A stretch of DNA of 51,756 nucleotides from positions 1 to 51,756 of the forward strand of contig JABDKX010000251.1 of the NCBI GenBank assembly GCA_013001975.1, read 5' to 3'. A program made the position numbers and the translations under genes. Of the stretch, positions 9,123 through 18,346 are shown one piece after another; position 1 is the first letter of the stretch; every line of letters starts with the position of its first letter. The notes beneath the pieces are model-generated. The model was given only the letters and a program-made list of their open reading frames with translations, was not told where the DNA came from and did no database searches. This DNA comes from Saprospiraceae bacterium. Lineage in GTDB: Bacteria > Bacteroidota > Bacteroidia > Chitinophagales > Saprospiraceae.

Positions 9123-10787
9123 TTATTCTTTTACGATTTTATACATTTTCTCTTTATTCCCTGTAATGACTTTTATAATATAAATACCACTATTAAGGTT
9201 TTGAAGGTTTAATTTCCCCTGATGTGAACAGTTTATTTTATCCAACTGTTTACCATTAAAATCAAATACCTCAGCTCTAAAATTAATAAATTTATCCGCC
9301 TCAATGGTCACAATTTGCGTGGTAGGATTAGGGAATATTTTAATTTTAAAACTATCGTCTTCTAAAATACTTACTGAGGTAGAATCTAGACATAAATTAG
9401 GTAATGGGATCAGTTCAATTTCTCCTAGAGGTGTTAAATCTCTATTTGTAAAAGCGTCAAAGTTTTCTGAATACTTCTCTGCTCTAAATATATCTGTTGT
9501 CGTACTGTTTTCTCCTTGCGTAATAGGTCCTATATTATTCACGGGCACATGATACAGCCATAAGATTTCACCTTCTTTTGAAACTTCAAAGATTTCACCA
9601 AAATTTCCTGAGGCAATGAGGAAGTTTCCATTATCAAGAATTTGAGCACTCGATAATCTTGGCGAAGTAAATCCGATGTCTTCTGTGTCCAAAAATGTTT
9701 CAATAACCAATGGCTCATATATTCCGGTTTCAGATAATATAAACGCACCATTCTCAACATAAGGGGTTAATATTTCAACACTTGAAACTGTTCCGCCTGG
9801 CCTATTTAACCCATTATTAAAAATAGAAAAAGTTAAATCGTCTGTTGACGAAGGGTTCATCCAATTAACATGGTGCTGATTATATAAAAACCGGTTTTCT
9901 TCAATGTCTTTATTGAATACAGCATTATTACCCCAACGAAATAAAAAGTCTCCGCCTTTATTGAAATTCCCACCAATTCCTGTTTTCGCTTCCTCAGTTG
10001 TCGTGCTGTGGTCAATTATATATACTTCATTAGTATTTCTTGAACTTATTAAAATAAGGTCTGCTGCCTCATGATAACTAATGGCATTGAAGTGTAACCA
10101 GTCAGGATTCCCTGGTTGAAGTGGCGCATTTGTATTAAAAACCCGATAATTGATATTTAGTTTTTCTGGGCTTTCAGCAATATTTTGAAAGTTATCAAGC
10201 GTATCTATATTATCTTGAACTAAATGATCCGTTATATGCCACTTCCACACGATTTCACCTGAGTCGATTCCAATGGGTTTTATTTCAACTACTTGTTCAA
10301 ACCAAACACCATTTGGATTTATAGAAGATGAAATTCTTCCAAGCGCTTCAGATTCTTCTAATGTTTTTCTTTCCCAAGCCAGTAATAAGACATTGCCATT
10401 CGGTAGATATTCGAAATCGTGATGCTGCCTTACCTTTTCGTCTGAATACTGAAAACTCCAAATCTGTTCGCCATCCCAGCTTTGATGCGCAATGCCTCCT
10501 CCAGAACCACCCGCTCCAAAACTACCGCCTCTTCTTTCGGCTTTTATTATTGATCCATCCTCTAAAAGTCTGCCATAAAGGCCTGGGAGATTATTGAAGG
10601 TCCATTCCTTTATCTTTTCTCCACAATTATCGATTAAGTATGTTTGTGTAGATGCCATCGGCGAAAACAACGTATATCCTTCAGTAACGGTTGAATCATA
10701 GTGTAACAATCCAACTGTCCTATCTTGTCCTTGTAAAAGACTGTTTATAAGGAAAACAATAGTCAGAAGAGCACGTAATTTAAACAT
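9123..10787 (-). CDS. Secreted arylsulfotransferase-like protein with T9SS tail (copy 1)
   Basis: Paralogue of the gene just downstream (554 against 553 residues) with the same architecture: signal peptide ending near LLQGQD, an ASST-type propeller with HHDFEYLPNGN, VVEIKPIG, VWKWHITDH and QHHVNW, and a C-terminal T9SS type A sorting domain (IFPNPTTQIV then a final YKIVKE). It should be exported by Sec and then passed through the outer membrane by T9SS. Its substrate is unknown. It is the first gene of the pair: a perfect -7 box ends only 5 bases before the ATG, and no later Met could keep the signal peptide intact. The two copies have diverged clearly at protein level, so the duplication is not recent. 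Confidence 0.8.
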   Translation of the reverse strand: MFKLRALLTIVFLINSLLQGQDRTVGLLHYDSTVTEGYTLFSPMASTQTYLIDNCGEKIKEWTFNNLPGLYGRLLEDGSIIKAERRGGSFGAGGSGGGIAHQSWDGEQIWSFQYSDEKVRQHHDFEYLPNGNVLLLAWERKTLEESEALGRISSSINPNGVWFEQVVEIKPIGIDSGEIVWKWHITDHLVQDNIDTLDNFQNIAESPEKLNINYRVFNTNAPLQPGNPDWLHFNAISYHEAADLILISSRNTNEVYIIDHSTTTEEAKTGIGGNFNKGGDFLFRWGNNAVFNKDIEENRFLYNQHHVNWMNPSSTDDLTFSIFNNGLNRPGGTVSSVEILTPYVENGAFILSETGIYEPLVIETFLDTEDIGFTSPRLSSAQILDNGNFLIASGNFGEIFEVSKEGEILWLYHVPVNNIGPITQGENSTTTDIFRAEKYSENFDAFTNRDLTPLGEIELIPLPNLCLDSTSVSILEDDSFKIKIFPNPTTQIVTIEADKFINFRAEVFDFNGKQLDKINCSHQGKLNLQNLNSGIYIIKVITGNKEKMYKIVKE

Positions 10788-10792
10788 GATAA

Positions 10793-10800
10793 CAAATGTA
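10793..10800 (-). promoter_or_regulatory. Predicted -7 box of the arylsulfotransferase pair
   Basis: On the minus strand TACATTTG matches TAnnTTTG perfectly. Only 5 bases separate it from the ATG at 10787, which predicts a leaderless or very short 5' end. Confidence 0.5.
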
Positions 10801-10877
10801 AGAAGTCGATATTAAATAAATCGGAATAACAATATCAATTGTCTACAATGCGTAAAATGATTAAGTAGAATAAATAA

Positions 10878-10911
10878 AAAAAGCGATAACCGGTCAGAGT
10901 TATCGCTTTTT
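10878..10911 (-). terminator. Intrinsic terminator after the PpiD-like gene
   Basis: Perfect 13-bp stem (10878-10890 with 10899-10911), core GCGATAAC/GTTATCGC flanked by A and T runs, with an 8-base loop. It begins 21 bp beyond the stop of the isomerase gene. The A/T flanks make it usable in both directions, so it also insulates the arylsulfotransferase promoter. Confidence 0.85.
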
Positions 10912-10931
10912 AAAATTAACAAGAAATTTTG

Positions 10932-13055
10932 TTAATAAAATGTAGATCTGTTATCTGTGATATCAGCTCTCTTTTTCATGTTTTCCAAAATCTTAAAGCT
11001 TACCTGACTTTTTGTTGAAGTAGATAGACTTGATTTTAGAAATGGAATATTATTAGGAGCACCTGCTTCTTGTGTGCTGAGTGGTTGAATAACAAAAACA
11101 CCACTGTTTCCAACAATTGGTTTAGAAATTGATTGTGGATCAAGTTCAAATGCTGCACCAATAACTTTTGGCTCGTTTCCTATGCCTTGTACAAATTCTG
11201 CCAACATAGATACATCTGAAGCAGTTTGAACTTCAACATTGTTAGCTGTTGCAACATCTTCCAAACTGGTTACAGATAATTCTGATGCCAATTTATCGCC
11301 TTTCTTTTTATTCATAACGGCCACTTCAATTTGATCTTTTACAGATTCAACAGATTTCAAACCTTCAGGGTTGATTCTATTTAAAACGGCAATAACATAT
11401 TTATTATCATAGTAATTTACTGGATCAGTATATCTATAAATTGTAGGAGAGATATCGTTTACTTCTGTATTTGGACTAAACATCCAAACAATCAAATCTC
11501 TTGATGTTTGTCCTGACCCTAAACTACCGATTGAAAAATCATTTTTCTTTAGAGGTGGTGTTGTTTGAAAACTAACATCAGGATCCGCATCTACAGCAGC
11601 TTTCAATGACTCATAGGTTCTGTTATTTGTAATAATCTCACTTACCTTATCATACATTTCATCTTGAGTCACCTGAGAAGGAACAATAGCTTCTCCAACG
11701 GTAGCTACTTTGTATTTATCTTCTCTGTTATTATAAATCTGATCTTCTATCTTAATCAAGTGAACACCATATTGAGTAGCTACTTTATATACACCTCCTT
11801 CCTTACCTGTTAAGAAACAAACATCACTAAACTCACGTACCATTAGAGATTGGTTAAATTTCCCTAAGTCACCTTTATTCGTCGCTGCTGAAGGATCTTG
11901 ACTATGCTCAACTGCAAGGTCAGTAAAACTTTTTCTTCCTCTTTTATAAACATTTGTTATAGAATCAATAAATGCTGTTGCCGCTTCTAAGCTTGCAGGA
12001 TCATTTGGAGTTGTTGTTCTTAGAATATGTTTTGCTTCAACAGAATCTGGAATAGATCTTTTATCAAGTAGTTTTACAACCAACATTGCACCATTGTCTT
12101 CAAAAGGACCATAAGCTTCGCCTGGCTCTAATGCAGCAATTTCTTCTCTTGCAACTTCAGGAAGTTGGTCTTTTGTCCCATAGATATGAGAATATGAACC
12201 TCTGTTATTGAATGCAAAAAGTGAATCATTATCAGTAGCTAAAAAACTAGTTTTCAAGCTTTCAAGACTTTCTCTTATTTCTTCTTTATCCTCTTCAGAA
12301 GCTACAACATTGAAGGTTGCATATTCTGCTACTCTAGTTTCTTCAGTTTCTTCATACAATGATTTGTATTTATTCATATAAGAAGTAAAATCAGAATCAG
12401 TCAACTCAATATCAGATCCGTCTATATTGTCAAATGGTATTTTGACATATTTAAAATCAGTTTTCGAGTTCTCCATTTTATATGACTCTTCTGCCATCCA
12501 AGAAGGTGTATACACCCCTTTGTTGATTATAGAGGTCAATTTATCTTGAAGTGTACTTTTTACGATTTGTTTTTCTTGCTCTTTCCAATAAGCAGCAAAC
12601 TCTGGATTTAAAGGATCTCCATTTTCAATCGCTGTCTTGTACGACTGTAATTGTGCTACATCAACTTGACCTGTTTGTGGGTTTGCCCAGTTTCTTTGAA
12701 TGATTGGACTTGGTGCAGGACCAAATTGAAGATCTAATAATTCATCTTTTGATATGTTTAAACCCAATGCTTCAGCCTCATTTTTAATGAGTGCGTCTTC
12801 AACATAAAAGTTCCAAATTTCTTTTCTTTTCTGGAAAACATCCGTACCTGAGTTCCTAAAATAAGCTTGCTCAGTTTGTGAAAATTCTTTGTAATTGATT
12901 TTTTGACCCGCTACGTTACCCATGTTAAGTGACCTAACTGCACCACCGGGACCACCAGAACCGGACATGTCCATCATTATAAATGCTGCTAATGCAAGTC
13001 CTAAAAGCAACAGAACGAACCAAAAGTTTTTTCTAATCTTTCCTATCAGAGCCAT
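10932..13055 (-). CDS. PpiD/SurA-like peptidylprolyl isomerase
   Basis: Membrane-anchored periplasmic folding factor for exported and outer-membrane proteins. The 707-residue protein starts with a short cytoplasmic stretch and one membrane helix (about residues 12-29, FWFVLLLLGLALAAFIMM), then a SurA-N-like chaperone region. A parvulin-type rotamase domain sits in the middle (from VEAKHILR through DLAVEHSQDPSAA, KGDLG and YGVHLIKI), followed by a second, degenerate isomerase-like region and a helical C-terminus. This layout is that of PpiD rather than soluble SurA. It has its own promoter with a long leader (about 125 nt) and its own terminator, so it is probably transcribed alone. Confidence 0.88.
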   Translation of the reverse strand: MALIGKIRKNFWFVLLLLGLALAAFIMMDMSGSGGPGGAVRSLNMGNVAGQKINYKEFSQTEQAYFRNSGTDVFQKRKEIWNFYVEDALIKNEAEALGLNISKDELLDLQFGPAPSPIIQRNWANPQTGQVDVAQLQSYKTAIENGDPLNPEFAAYWKEQEKQIVKSTLQDKLTSIINKGVYTPSWMAEESYKMENSKTDFKYVKIPFDNIDGSDIELTDSDFTSYMNKYKSLYEETEETRVAEYATFNVVASEEDKEEIRESLESLKTSFLATDNDSLFAFNNRGSYSHIYGTKDQLPEVAREEIAALEPGEAYGPFEDNGAMLVVKLLDKRSIPDSVEAKHILRTTTPNDPASLEAATAFIDSITNVYKRGRKSFTDLAVEHSQDPSAATNKGDLGKFNQSLMVREFSDVCFLTGKEGGVYKVATQYGVHLIKIEDQIYNNREDKYKVATVGEAIVPSQVTQDEMYDKVSEIITNNRTYESLKAAVDADPDVSFQTTPPLKKNDFSIGSLGSGQTSRDLIVWMFSPNTEVNDISPTIYRYTDPVNYYDNKYVIAVLNRINPEGLKSVESVKDQIEVAVMNKKKGDKLASELSVTSLEDVATANNVEVQTASDVSMLAEFVQGIGNEPKVIGAAFELDPQSISKPIVGNSGVFVIQPLSTQEAGAPNNIPFLKSSLSTSTKSQVSFKILENMKKRADITDNRSTFY

Positions 13056-13185
13056 CGTAAATACTTAAAACTGTGTTATGTATAAATAATATTATTGTTA
13101 ATTTATTTTTTGTCTTCATATTTAATTGGTATCCAATAAGTTATACAATTATTCTTTCCTAAATAATCTGACAAAAAAAGTTTTG

Positions 13186-13217
13186 CAAATGTAGCCTATT
13201 TTGAAACAATAATCAAA
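13186..13217 (-). promoter_or_regulatory. Promoter of the PpiD-like gene
   Basis: Read on the minus strand: TTTG (-33 element, 13214-13217), 20 bases, then TACATTTG (-7 element, 13186-13193). Both boxes and the spacing fit the Bacteroidota primary sigma consensus (TTTG, 19-21 bases, TAnnTTTG). It implies a 5' leader of about 125 nt before the ATG at 13055. This is the best complete promoter in the window. Confidence 0.7.
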
Positions 13218-13294
13218 AATCAAACTAATAAGGTGAATAATGTATTAGAACAAACATAAAACGCAATATCATATATAGAAATTTGGCATATTAT

Positions 13295-13382
13295 TTGAAT
13301 CTAATAAGACGAGATTGAGTTTTACCTTAATCATTGGTTCTTAACAAAGCTTAGTGGACCGTTCCTATGGAACGGTTTTTTT
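13295..13382 (+). ncRNA. Candidate small RNA ending at an orphan terminator
   Basis: The 325-bp gap 13056-13380 holds no gene, but carries a clear plus-strand intrinsic terminator: stem ACCGTTCC/GGAACGGT (13358-13365 with 13369-13376), 3-base loop and a T run to 13382. Nothing is encoded upstream on that strand for more than 7 kb, and read on the minus strand the hairpin has no U tail, so it does not serve the flanking leftward genes. The simplest reading is a short RNA. The 5' end is a guess: a TTTG at 13282-13285 could be a -33 element, but no good -7 box follows. Size and setting would suit a 6S-like or other Bacteroidota small RNA. Confidence 0.35.
13358..13382 (+). terminator. Orphan plus-strand intrinsic terminator
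   Basis: Perfect 8-bp GC-containing stem (ACCGTTCC, loop TAT, GGAACGGT) followed by seven Ts. It ends on the last codon of the convergent lipoprotein gene. It has no protein gene to terminate. Confidence 0.8.
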
Positions 13383-14850
13383 ATTTGTCTCTTTCGATAA
13401 TCGTATCTATTTGGAAAACTTTAAGGTTCTTTCCAATTATTGTTCGATCTTTATTAAGTACATATACTTCAGGAGTAATATCTACATAATACTTCGCATA
13501 GATTGACCTGTTGGTTGGGTCGAAGACATTTGTGAAGTTCATATTGTTCTTTTTTATGTATGCTTTCCATTCATCTTCATTGGTGTCAATCGCAATGGCA
13601 AAAACATCCGCCTTATTATTTGCTTTGTTTTTGTTATACCAATCTACCAAGAGCGGGGTCTCTTTCATACAATGTTCACAAGTTGGATTGTATAAGTAAA
13701 CAACAATATAATCGGCAGTCATTTCATAAATGGATTTTGTTTTTCCAAATTGATCTGTTGAAATAACATCTGGCCCTTTTTTACCTACTAAGCTTTGCGC
13801 CATTTCACCTGCTCTTTGTTGTAAGCCATAAACTTCCATCGAGTCTGCCCAAAATGCGCGCTCTCTTGTAAAGTAATTTTGAATCATATTTACAAACACA
13901 GCTTCAGGGTCCATTAATGATGTTTTCGTTGGTTCATATTGAATGGCGACCCAATTGGTTATAAATTTATAATATTCAGGATAAGGTAAAATTTCATCAA
14001 CAAGCATCTTAGCTGATTGAAATAATGAATCTGGATTTTGGGGCGTAAGCTCTTTAAAGTATCTCTTAAGTTTATTTATGATAACAGGTGTTCTTATCAA
14101 TCGCTTATCAGACCAGTCAACATTATCCCAAAACTCTTTTCTGTAATAGTAAACCCTTTCTTCGTCGCTACCTTCCGTCCGAATTTTAGGATTTTGGCCT
14201 GCCTTTTTAAATTGAACAAATAATAAGTCTTTGTGCTTTTTAAATATCTCTTCTAAAACCGCTGTTCTTTCATTCTCCAACTCGCGCTTTTCTTTTTCAG
14301 CTATCTTATATTCTTGACTTGATTTATCAGTAATCGATTTTAGTTTCGCATTCGCATCTCTGTATCGAGGGTTATAATTAGCTTCAAATTTTAAGTTCTT
14401 ATAAAAAACCTCATTTTCATCAGACCCCTTAACTTGCATGGTGCCAATCAAATCGTTGGCATTACAAGACATCGTAAATTTCTGATCATCTCCTAAAATG
14501 ATTTGAATAAACTGATTGTCAGCAAGAGAGGCATAATACAACCCTTGTGGGTAACTATCTGCTCTTTTAAATTCTATTACACCGTTGGTAATATCACTTG
14601 AGTCGACTCTAAAATGACCGTCGGCAATAAATCCTATTAAATATGACTTTGGTGCATTGGCTCCCGCTACATTAATCTTTATCTCTGCCGGTCCTTTTCC
14701 CATAATTGGGTCCATATTTGGTGCTTCCGACGGCTGTGGGGTTGCTTTTTCTGTTGCTGGTTTGGTTTCTTCGTTTACAGCATTTTCTGGTCCTGAACCA
14801 TTATTACATCCAAGTAGTATTATAAAAAATAAAATTTGTACCAATCTCAT
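13381..14850 (-). CDS. TlpA-like thiol-disulfide lipoprotein
   Basis: Predicted lipoprotein with a C-terminal thioredoxin fold, working in the periplasm. The 489-residue protein begins with a lipoprotein signal (lipobox LLGC, Cys at about residue 15), then a low-complexity Pro/Glu/Ala linker and a DUF4369-like beta domain (about residues 55-150). A charged helical region follows (DUF5106-like), then a TlpA domain with redox motif CEHC at C391-C394 and a cis-Pro region ITPEVYV. The same layout is common in Bacteroidota redox lipoproteins, whose partners are mostly unknown. It lies 10 bp after the glycosyltransferase and may be the last gene of that operon, although the function looks unrelated to sugars. 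Confidence 0.82.
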   Translation of the reverse strand: MRLVQILFFIILLGCNNGSGPENAVNEETKPATEKATPQPSEAPNMDPIMGKGPAEIKINVAGANAPKSYLIGFIADGHFRVDSSDITNGVIEFKRADSYPQGLYYASLADNQFIQIILGDDQKFTMSCNANDLIGTMQVKGSDENEVFYKNLKFEANYNPRYRDANAKLKSITDKSSQEYKIAEKEKRELENERTAVLEEIFKKHKDLLFVQFKKAGQNPKIRTEGSDEERVYYYRKEFWDNVDWSDKRLIRTPVIINKLKRYFKELTPQNPDSLFQSAKMLVDEILPYPEYYKFITNWVAIQYEPTKTSLMDPEAVFVNMIQNYFTRERAFWADSMEVYGLQQRAGEMAQSLVGKKGPDVISTDQFGKTKSIYEMTADYIVVYLYNPTCEHCMKETPLLVDWYNKNKANNKADVFAIAIDTNEDEWKAYIKKNNMNFTNVFDPTNRSIYAKYYVDITPEVYVLNKDRTIIGKNLKVFQIDTIIERDK

Positions 14851-14860
14851 ATAGAAATAT

Positions 14861-15994
14861 TTAGGTGCAAAAATACACTTGTGAAACGATTTCGTAAAGT
14901 TCCATTGATATTTTTTCAGAATTAAAGTTTTTTATGGCCATTTCTCTTCCATTAACTCCCATGAGTTCTTGTTCTTCAGGTGATAATTTTAAAAACTTAT
15001 TTATACCACCAACCAAATCTTCAATATCTCTTGCTTTGACCAAGTAACCATTTTTTCCGTGTTCTACTGTTTGTCGGCAACCAGCAGTATCTGTTGTAAT
15101 GACAGGCTTTGCCATTGATAATGCCTCTAATATTATCCTTGGCATTCCTTCTCTATAACTTGGAAGGACGACACAATTACTTTGCGCTATATAAGGTCTC
15201 ACGTCATCAATAAAACCATGGTATTTTATGTAGTCTTGATCTATCCATTGGAGAAACTTACTTTTTTCTACCATTGATGGGTTTTCTTCATCCAATTCGC
15301 CTATGACCCAAAATTCTAGATGTTTATTATTTTTAGTTAGCTGTTCTGCTGCAGCAACAAACTCCAAAATGCCTTTATCATATAACAATCGTCCGATAAA
15401 GGTGAATATGATCTTTTCTTTTTTCTCTTTTGGTTCGGCAATAGGTAAATAAACTGCAGTATCTACACCACAGCCATTTACATATGTGGCTTGATCTGCT
15501 TTGACCAACTTTTTAGTTATAAATAGAGCCATATCATCGTCATTTTCAAAAATGATCTTTTTGTGTGCTGGCCTGACAAGTTTATAAAGAACCCTTGTAA
15601 TAAAATTGATAAAACCTTTGTGTAAAAAAGCATACCCTAATCCAGTGACGACAGCGACAGAAGTTGTCTTCGAAAGCAAGGCCGCAAAGCCACCATATAT
15701 ATTTGCCTTATGTGTATAATGAATTACAATGTCAGGTTTTAATCTTTTATAAATAGCTCTTAATTCAAAAATGGCCTTGACATCACTGAATGGGTGTGTG
15801 TAATTGCGAGATAAGTTCTTTAATGAAATATGTTTAACCTTAGGAAAAGACTCTTTGTAAGATATATATTCATCTAAAGGTGCAATAACAATAACTTCAT
15901 TGTCAAACTCAATTAAACGCTTTATAATATTAAGCCTGAACTTATAAATATTCCAAGTTGAATTGGCTACTATGACAATGCGTTTGTTTTTCAC
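14861..15994 (-). CDS. Glycosyltransferase family 4
   Basis: GT-B fold sugar transferase that adds a sugar from a nucleotide donor to a lipid-linked or polysaccharide acceptor at the inner membrane. The 377-residue protein opens with NSTWNIYKFRLNIIKRL, as in WbpT/PglA-like GT4 enzymes. It carries a Gly-rich linker (TFIGRLLYDKGI) and the donor-site EX7E region (YREGMPRIILEALSMAKPVI), then GCRQTVEHGKNGYLV. The start is GTG at 15994. It lies 10 bp after the manC-like gene in the same direction, which points to a polysaccharide made with GDP-mannose or a derivative. Donor and acceptor cannot be read from the sequence. Confidence 0.88.
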   Translation of the reverse strand: MKNKRIVIVANSTWNIYKFRLNIIKRLIEFDNEVIVIAPLDEYISYKESFPKVKHISLKNLSRNYTHPFSDVKAIFELRAIYKRLKPDIVIHYTHKANIYGGFAALLSKTTSVAVVTGLGYAFLHKGFINFITRVLYKLVRPAHKKIIFENDDDMALFITKKLVKADQATYVNGCGVDTAVYLPIAEPKEKKEKIIFTFIGRLLYDKGILEFVAAAEQLTKNNKHLEFWVIGELDEENPSMVEKSKFLQWIDQDYIKYHGFIDDVRPYIAQSNCVVLPSYREGMPRIILEALSMAKPVITTDTAGCRQTVEHGKNGYLVKARDIEDLVGGINKFLKLSPEEQELMGVNGREMAIKNFNSEKISMELYEIVSQVYFCT

Positions 15995-16004
15995 TCACAC
16001 TGTT

Positions 16005-17084
16005 CTAAAGATAATTAGGGTTCTCGATCGACTTTCTAAGCGCTTTTATTTTTTGTTCTTCTTTTTTAGGATAAACCAAAAGAACATCTTCCTCATCTAT
16101 AACAATGTAATCCGCCAAACCTTTTATAACAACCAATTTTTTAGCATCAGATCTGACAATACAATTCTTTGAGTCAATTAACATCGTGTTGTCACCAATA
16201 ACCACTGAACCGTGTTCATCTTTGTCTTTAAAGGCATGGAGTGCATTCCATGTTCCAAGGTCACTCCAGCCGATATCTGCAGGAAGTGTGTATACATTTT
16301 GAGCATTTTCAAGAATAGCATAATCTACAGAAATACTTGGTGTTTGGGGATAAACTTCATCAATGTACTCTTGTTCTTGGCTTGTATTGTATTTGCTAAA
16401 GTCTTGATTTAAAATATCATAAATATCTTTTGCATTGGTTTCAAAGCTATTAAGAATAGTTTTTACAGACCAAACAAATATCCCTGCATTCCAATAATAA
16501 GATCCGTCTTCTAAATATTGTTGTGCTGTTTCTAAATTTGGCTTTTCTTTAAATGACTTTACTTTTTCAATACCAGAATCTATTTCATTCTTAGTTGATT
16601 CTATATATCCATATCCTGTGTCAGGTCGTGTTGGTTGAATGCCTAAAGTAAGAATGGCTTCATTCTCAGAAGCAAAGTCCAAAGCTTGTTTTATTTTATT
16701 TAAGAAGGCTTCTTCTTTTAATATTACATGATCAGACGGTGCAATTACAAAAGATGCATTTTCATTCATTGCTTTTAGACGTAATGCTGTGTATGCAACA
16801 CAAGGGCCTGTATTATTTCTAGAAGGTTCCGTTATAATATTTGACTCCGGTATCTCAGGAATATGTTCGGCAACAAGGTCTTTATAGATTTTATTCGTCA
16901 CAACTAAAATGCGATCAGGTGACACGATGTTCGTAAACCGTTCATAGGTTAATCTGATAAGCGACTTGCCGACCCCTAGGATATCTAAAAATTGCTTTGG
17001 CAAATGTTCTCTACTTGCAGGCCAAAATCTTGAACCTACACCGCCAGCCATTATGGCTATATAATAATTTTCTGTATTGTCCAT
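16005..17084 (-). CDS. manC: Mannose-1-phosphate guanylyltransferase
   Basis: Makes GDP-mannose from mannose-1-phosphate and GTP, the precursor of mannose and fucose residues in surface polysaccharides; cytoplasmic. The 359-residue protein has the nucleotidyltransferase signature AGGVGSRFWPASREHLPKQF at residues 14-33, then APSDHVI, GIQPTRPDTGYGYIE, the KPN and WNAGIFVW segments and VSVDYAILE. The length matches the single-domain form; the phosphomannose isomerase domain of two-domain ManC/AlgA is absent. It has its own -7 box upstream and sits 57 bp after the polymerase gene, so it can be read both with the operon and separately. The gene symbol is by family and not by orthology test. Confidence 0.93.
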   Translation of the reverse strand: MDNTENYYIAIMAGGVGSRFWPASREHLPKQFLDILGVGKSLIRLTYERFTNIVSPDRILVVTNKIYKDLVAEHIPEIPESNIITEPSRNNTGPCVAYTALRLKAMNENASFVIAPSDHVILKEEAFLNKIKQALDFASENEAILTLGIQPTRPDTGYGYIESTKNEIDSGIEKVKSFKEKPNLETAQQYLEDGSYYWNAGIFVWSVKTILNSFETNAKDIYDILNQDFSKYNTSQEQEYIDEVYPQTPSISVDYAILENAQNVYTLPADIGWSDLGTWNALHAFKDKDEHGSVVIGDNTMLIDSKNCIVRSDAKKLVVIKGLADYIVIDEEDVLLVYPKKEEQKIKALRKSIENPNYL

Positions 17085-17115
17085 TTCTGAATTTAAATTC
17101 TATAAAAATGAAATG

Positions 17116-17123
17116 CAAAGATA
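17116..17123 (-). promoter_or_regulatory. Predicted -7 box of the manC-like gene
   Basis: TATCTTTG on the minus strand is a perfect TAnnTTTG match, 31 bases before the ATG at 17084. A TTG 22 bases further upstream may act as the -33 element. It lies in the only gap longer than 12 bp in this leftward run. Confidence 0.55.
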
Positions 17124-17140
17124 TGTTTTAACTGCTATAA

Positions 17141-18346
17141 TTATGCAATAGCTTTGGATTGTTTCTCCATTAGTTTGCTTTTAAATAAAGCCGTTGCAAA
17201 AATAAGACCCGTCATCGCATGGGTCAGTTGTATTTGAGTAAATAGTATCAGGATAAATAAAATAAAAGCATAGAGATTTATGTCTCTTCTAAAAAGTCTT
17301 CGGAATGCAAGAAAAATAGCTATAGGCAAAATCAATCCAATAAAACCAAATTGAAACAAAGCCATATTGATACTGCCTAGAATTCTTTGTCGTTGGGTAA
17401 GCGTTACTTTAGTGATCAGCTTTTTATATTTGCCTTGTCCATTGAGCTCTTTTAAAAATGGCAAAAAACGCCCATATCCCATTGGTTTAAAGCATTTGTG
17501 TCTGATAACAAAATAAGGTGCTACTGTGCTGCATAGTCTCGTCGCAACACTACCATCAACTTGAGCGATTAATAATGGGTTTTCCATAAAATTTGTTGTG
17601 ATAGCACCAATTCTAGTATCCTCTATAACGCCAAATATTTGTTTATGAAAAATACCTGATACCGAAAGAAACAAGAAGAGGGCCAAAACATATTTCAACT
17701 TAAACCTCATCAGTTGAATGGTACCAAAAACCAAAACACTGCCTCCAATCAAAGCTATTGTCGTCGCTGATTTAGCAAGAAAAACTACTTGAAATAATAA
17801 GAAAAGAGCCACATAAATATTTCTCTTAGTATCATAATTCAATATTGAAAAAACCATGAAAAACAAACAGATACTTCCATAAAAAGATGGTTCAGTTGTA
17901 AGAGACACCACACCTCTTCCACCTACCATAATGCCCCTTCCTTCATTTAAAAATAACGTCATAAAATCACTGATGAAGTAGGCCTGAATAACACCAACAA
18001 TAAAGTAAATTCCCAATATTGAACAAAATATACCAAAGTTCAATTTAAAATCTTGATTACGGTAAATAGAATATGCTGCCATTGCAATAAGTGGTGGCGA
18101 CAAATAATTCATGATGATCTTCATCGTTGTAAACGAGTCTAAAGTAGAACCTAAAGCAAAAAGTAAAGAAATGATGAAAAGGACCCAAAGTAAAATGATA
18201 GGTAAGTTCAGTTTTTGCTTTTCATAAGCAAATATGATGATGGTGCTCATTATCATTGCCGTAGGTTGCGTATCGGTGCCTAAATTGAAAAAATCCAAAT
18301 ACGGGAAGAAGCAGAAAAAGATAAATATGTAGGCAATCAACTTCAT
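17141..18346 (-). CDS. Wzy/O-antigen-ligase-like membrane protein
   Basis: Predicted polymerase or ligase of surface polysaccharide repeat units at the inner membrane. The 401-residue protein is almost entirely hydrophobic, with about ten membrane helices and one larger exposed loop (roughly residues 245-310, rich in Lys/Arg and including IRHKCFKPMGYGRFLPF). That layout is typical of Wzy and WaaL proteins, which have little sequence conservation. TTEPSFYGS before a helix resembles the short motif often seen in these families. The start codon shares one base with the stop of the upstream lipoprotein (TAATG), so translation is coupled. Calling polymerase rather than ligase would be a guess. Confidence 0.72.
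   Translation of the reverse strand: MKLIAYIFIFFCFFPYLDFFNLGTDTQPTAMIMSTIIIFAYEKQKLNLPIILLWVLFIISLLFALGSTLDSFTTMKIIMNYLSPPLIAMAAYSIYRNQDFKLNFGIFCSILGIYFIVGVIQAYFISDFMTLFLNEGRGIMVGGRGVVSLTTEPSFYGSICLFFMVFSILNYDTKRNIYVALFLLFQVVFLAKSATTIALIGGSVLVFGTIQLMRFKLKYVLALFLFLSVSGIFHKQIFGVIEDTRIGAITTNFMENPLLIAQVDGSVATRLCSTVAPYFVIRHKCFKPMGYGRFLPFLKELNGQGKYKKLITKVTLTQRQRILGSINMALFQFGFIGLILPIAIFLAFRRLFRRDINLYAFILFILILFTQIQLTHAMTGLIFATALFKSKLMEKQSKAIA

Noticed and set aside
13358-13382. Hairpin as terminator of the leftward TlpA-like gene
   Set aside because: Read on the minus strand the stem is preceded by As and followed by CCACTAAGC, with no U tail; it can only terminate plus-strand RNA.
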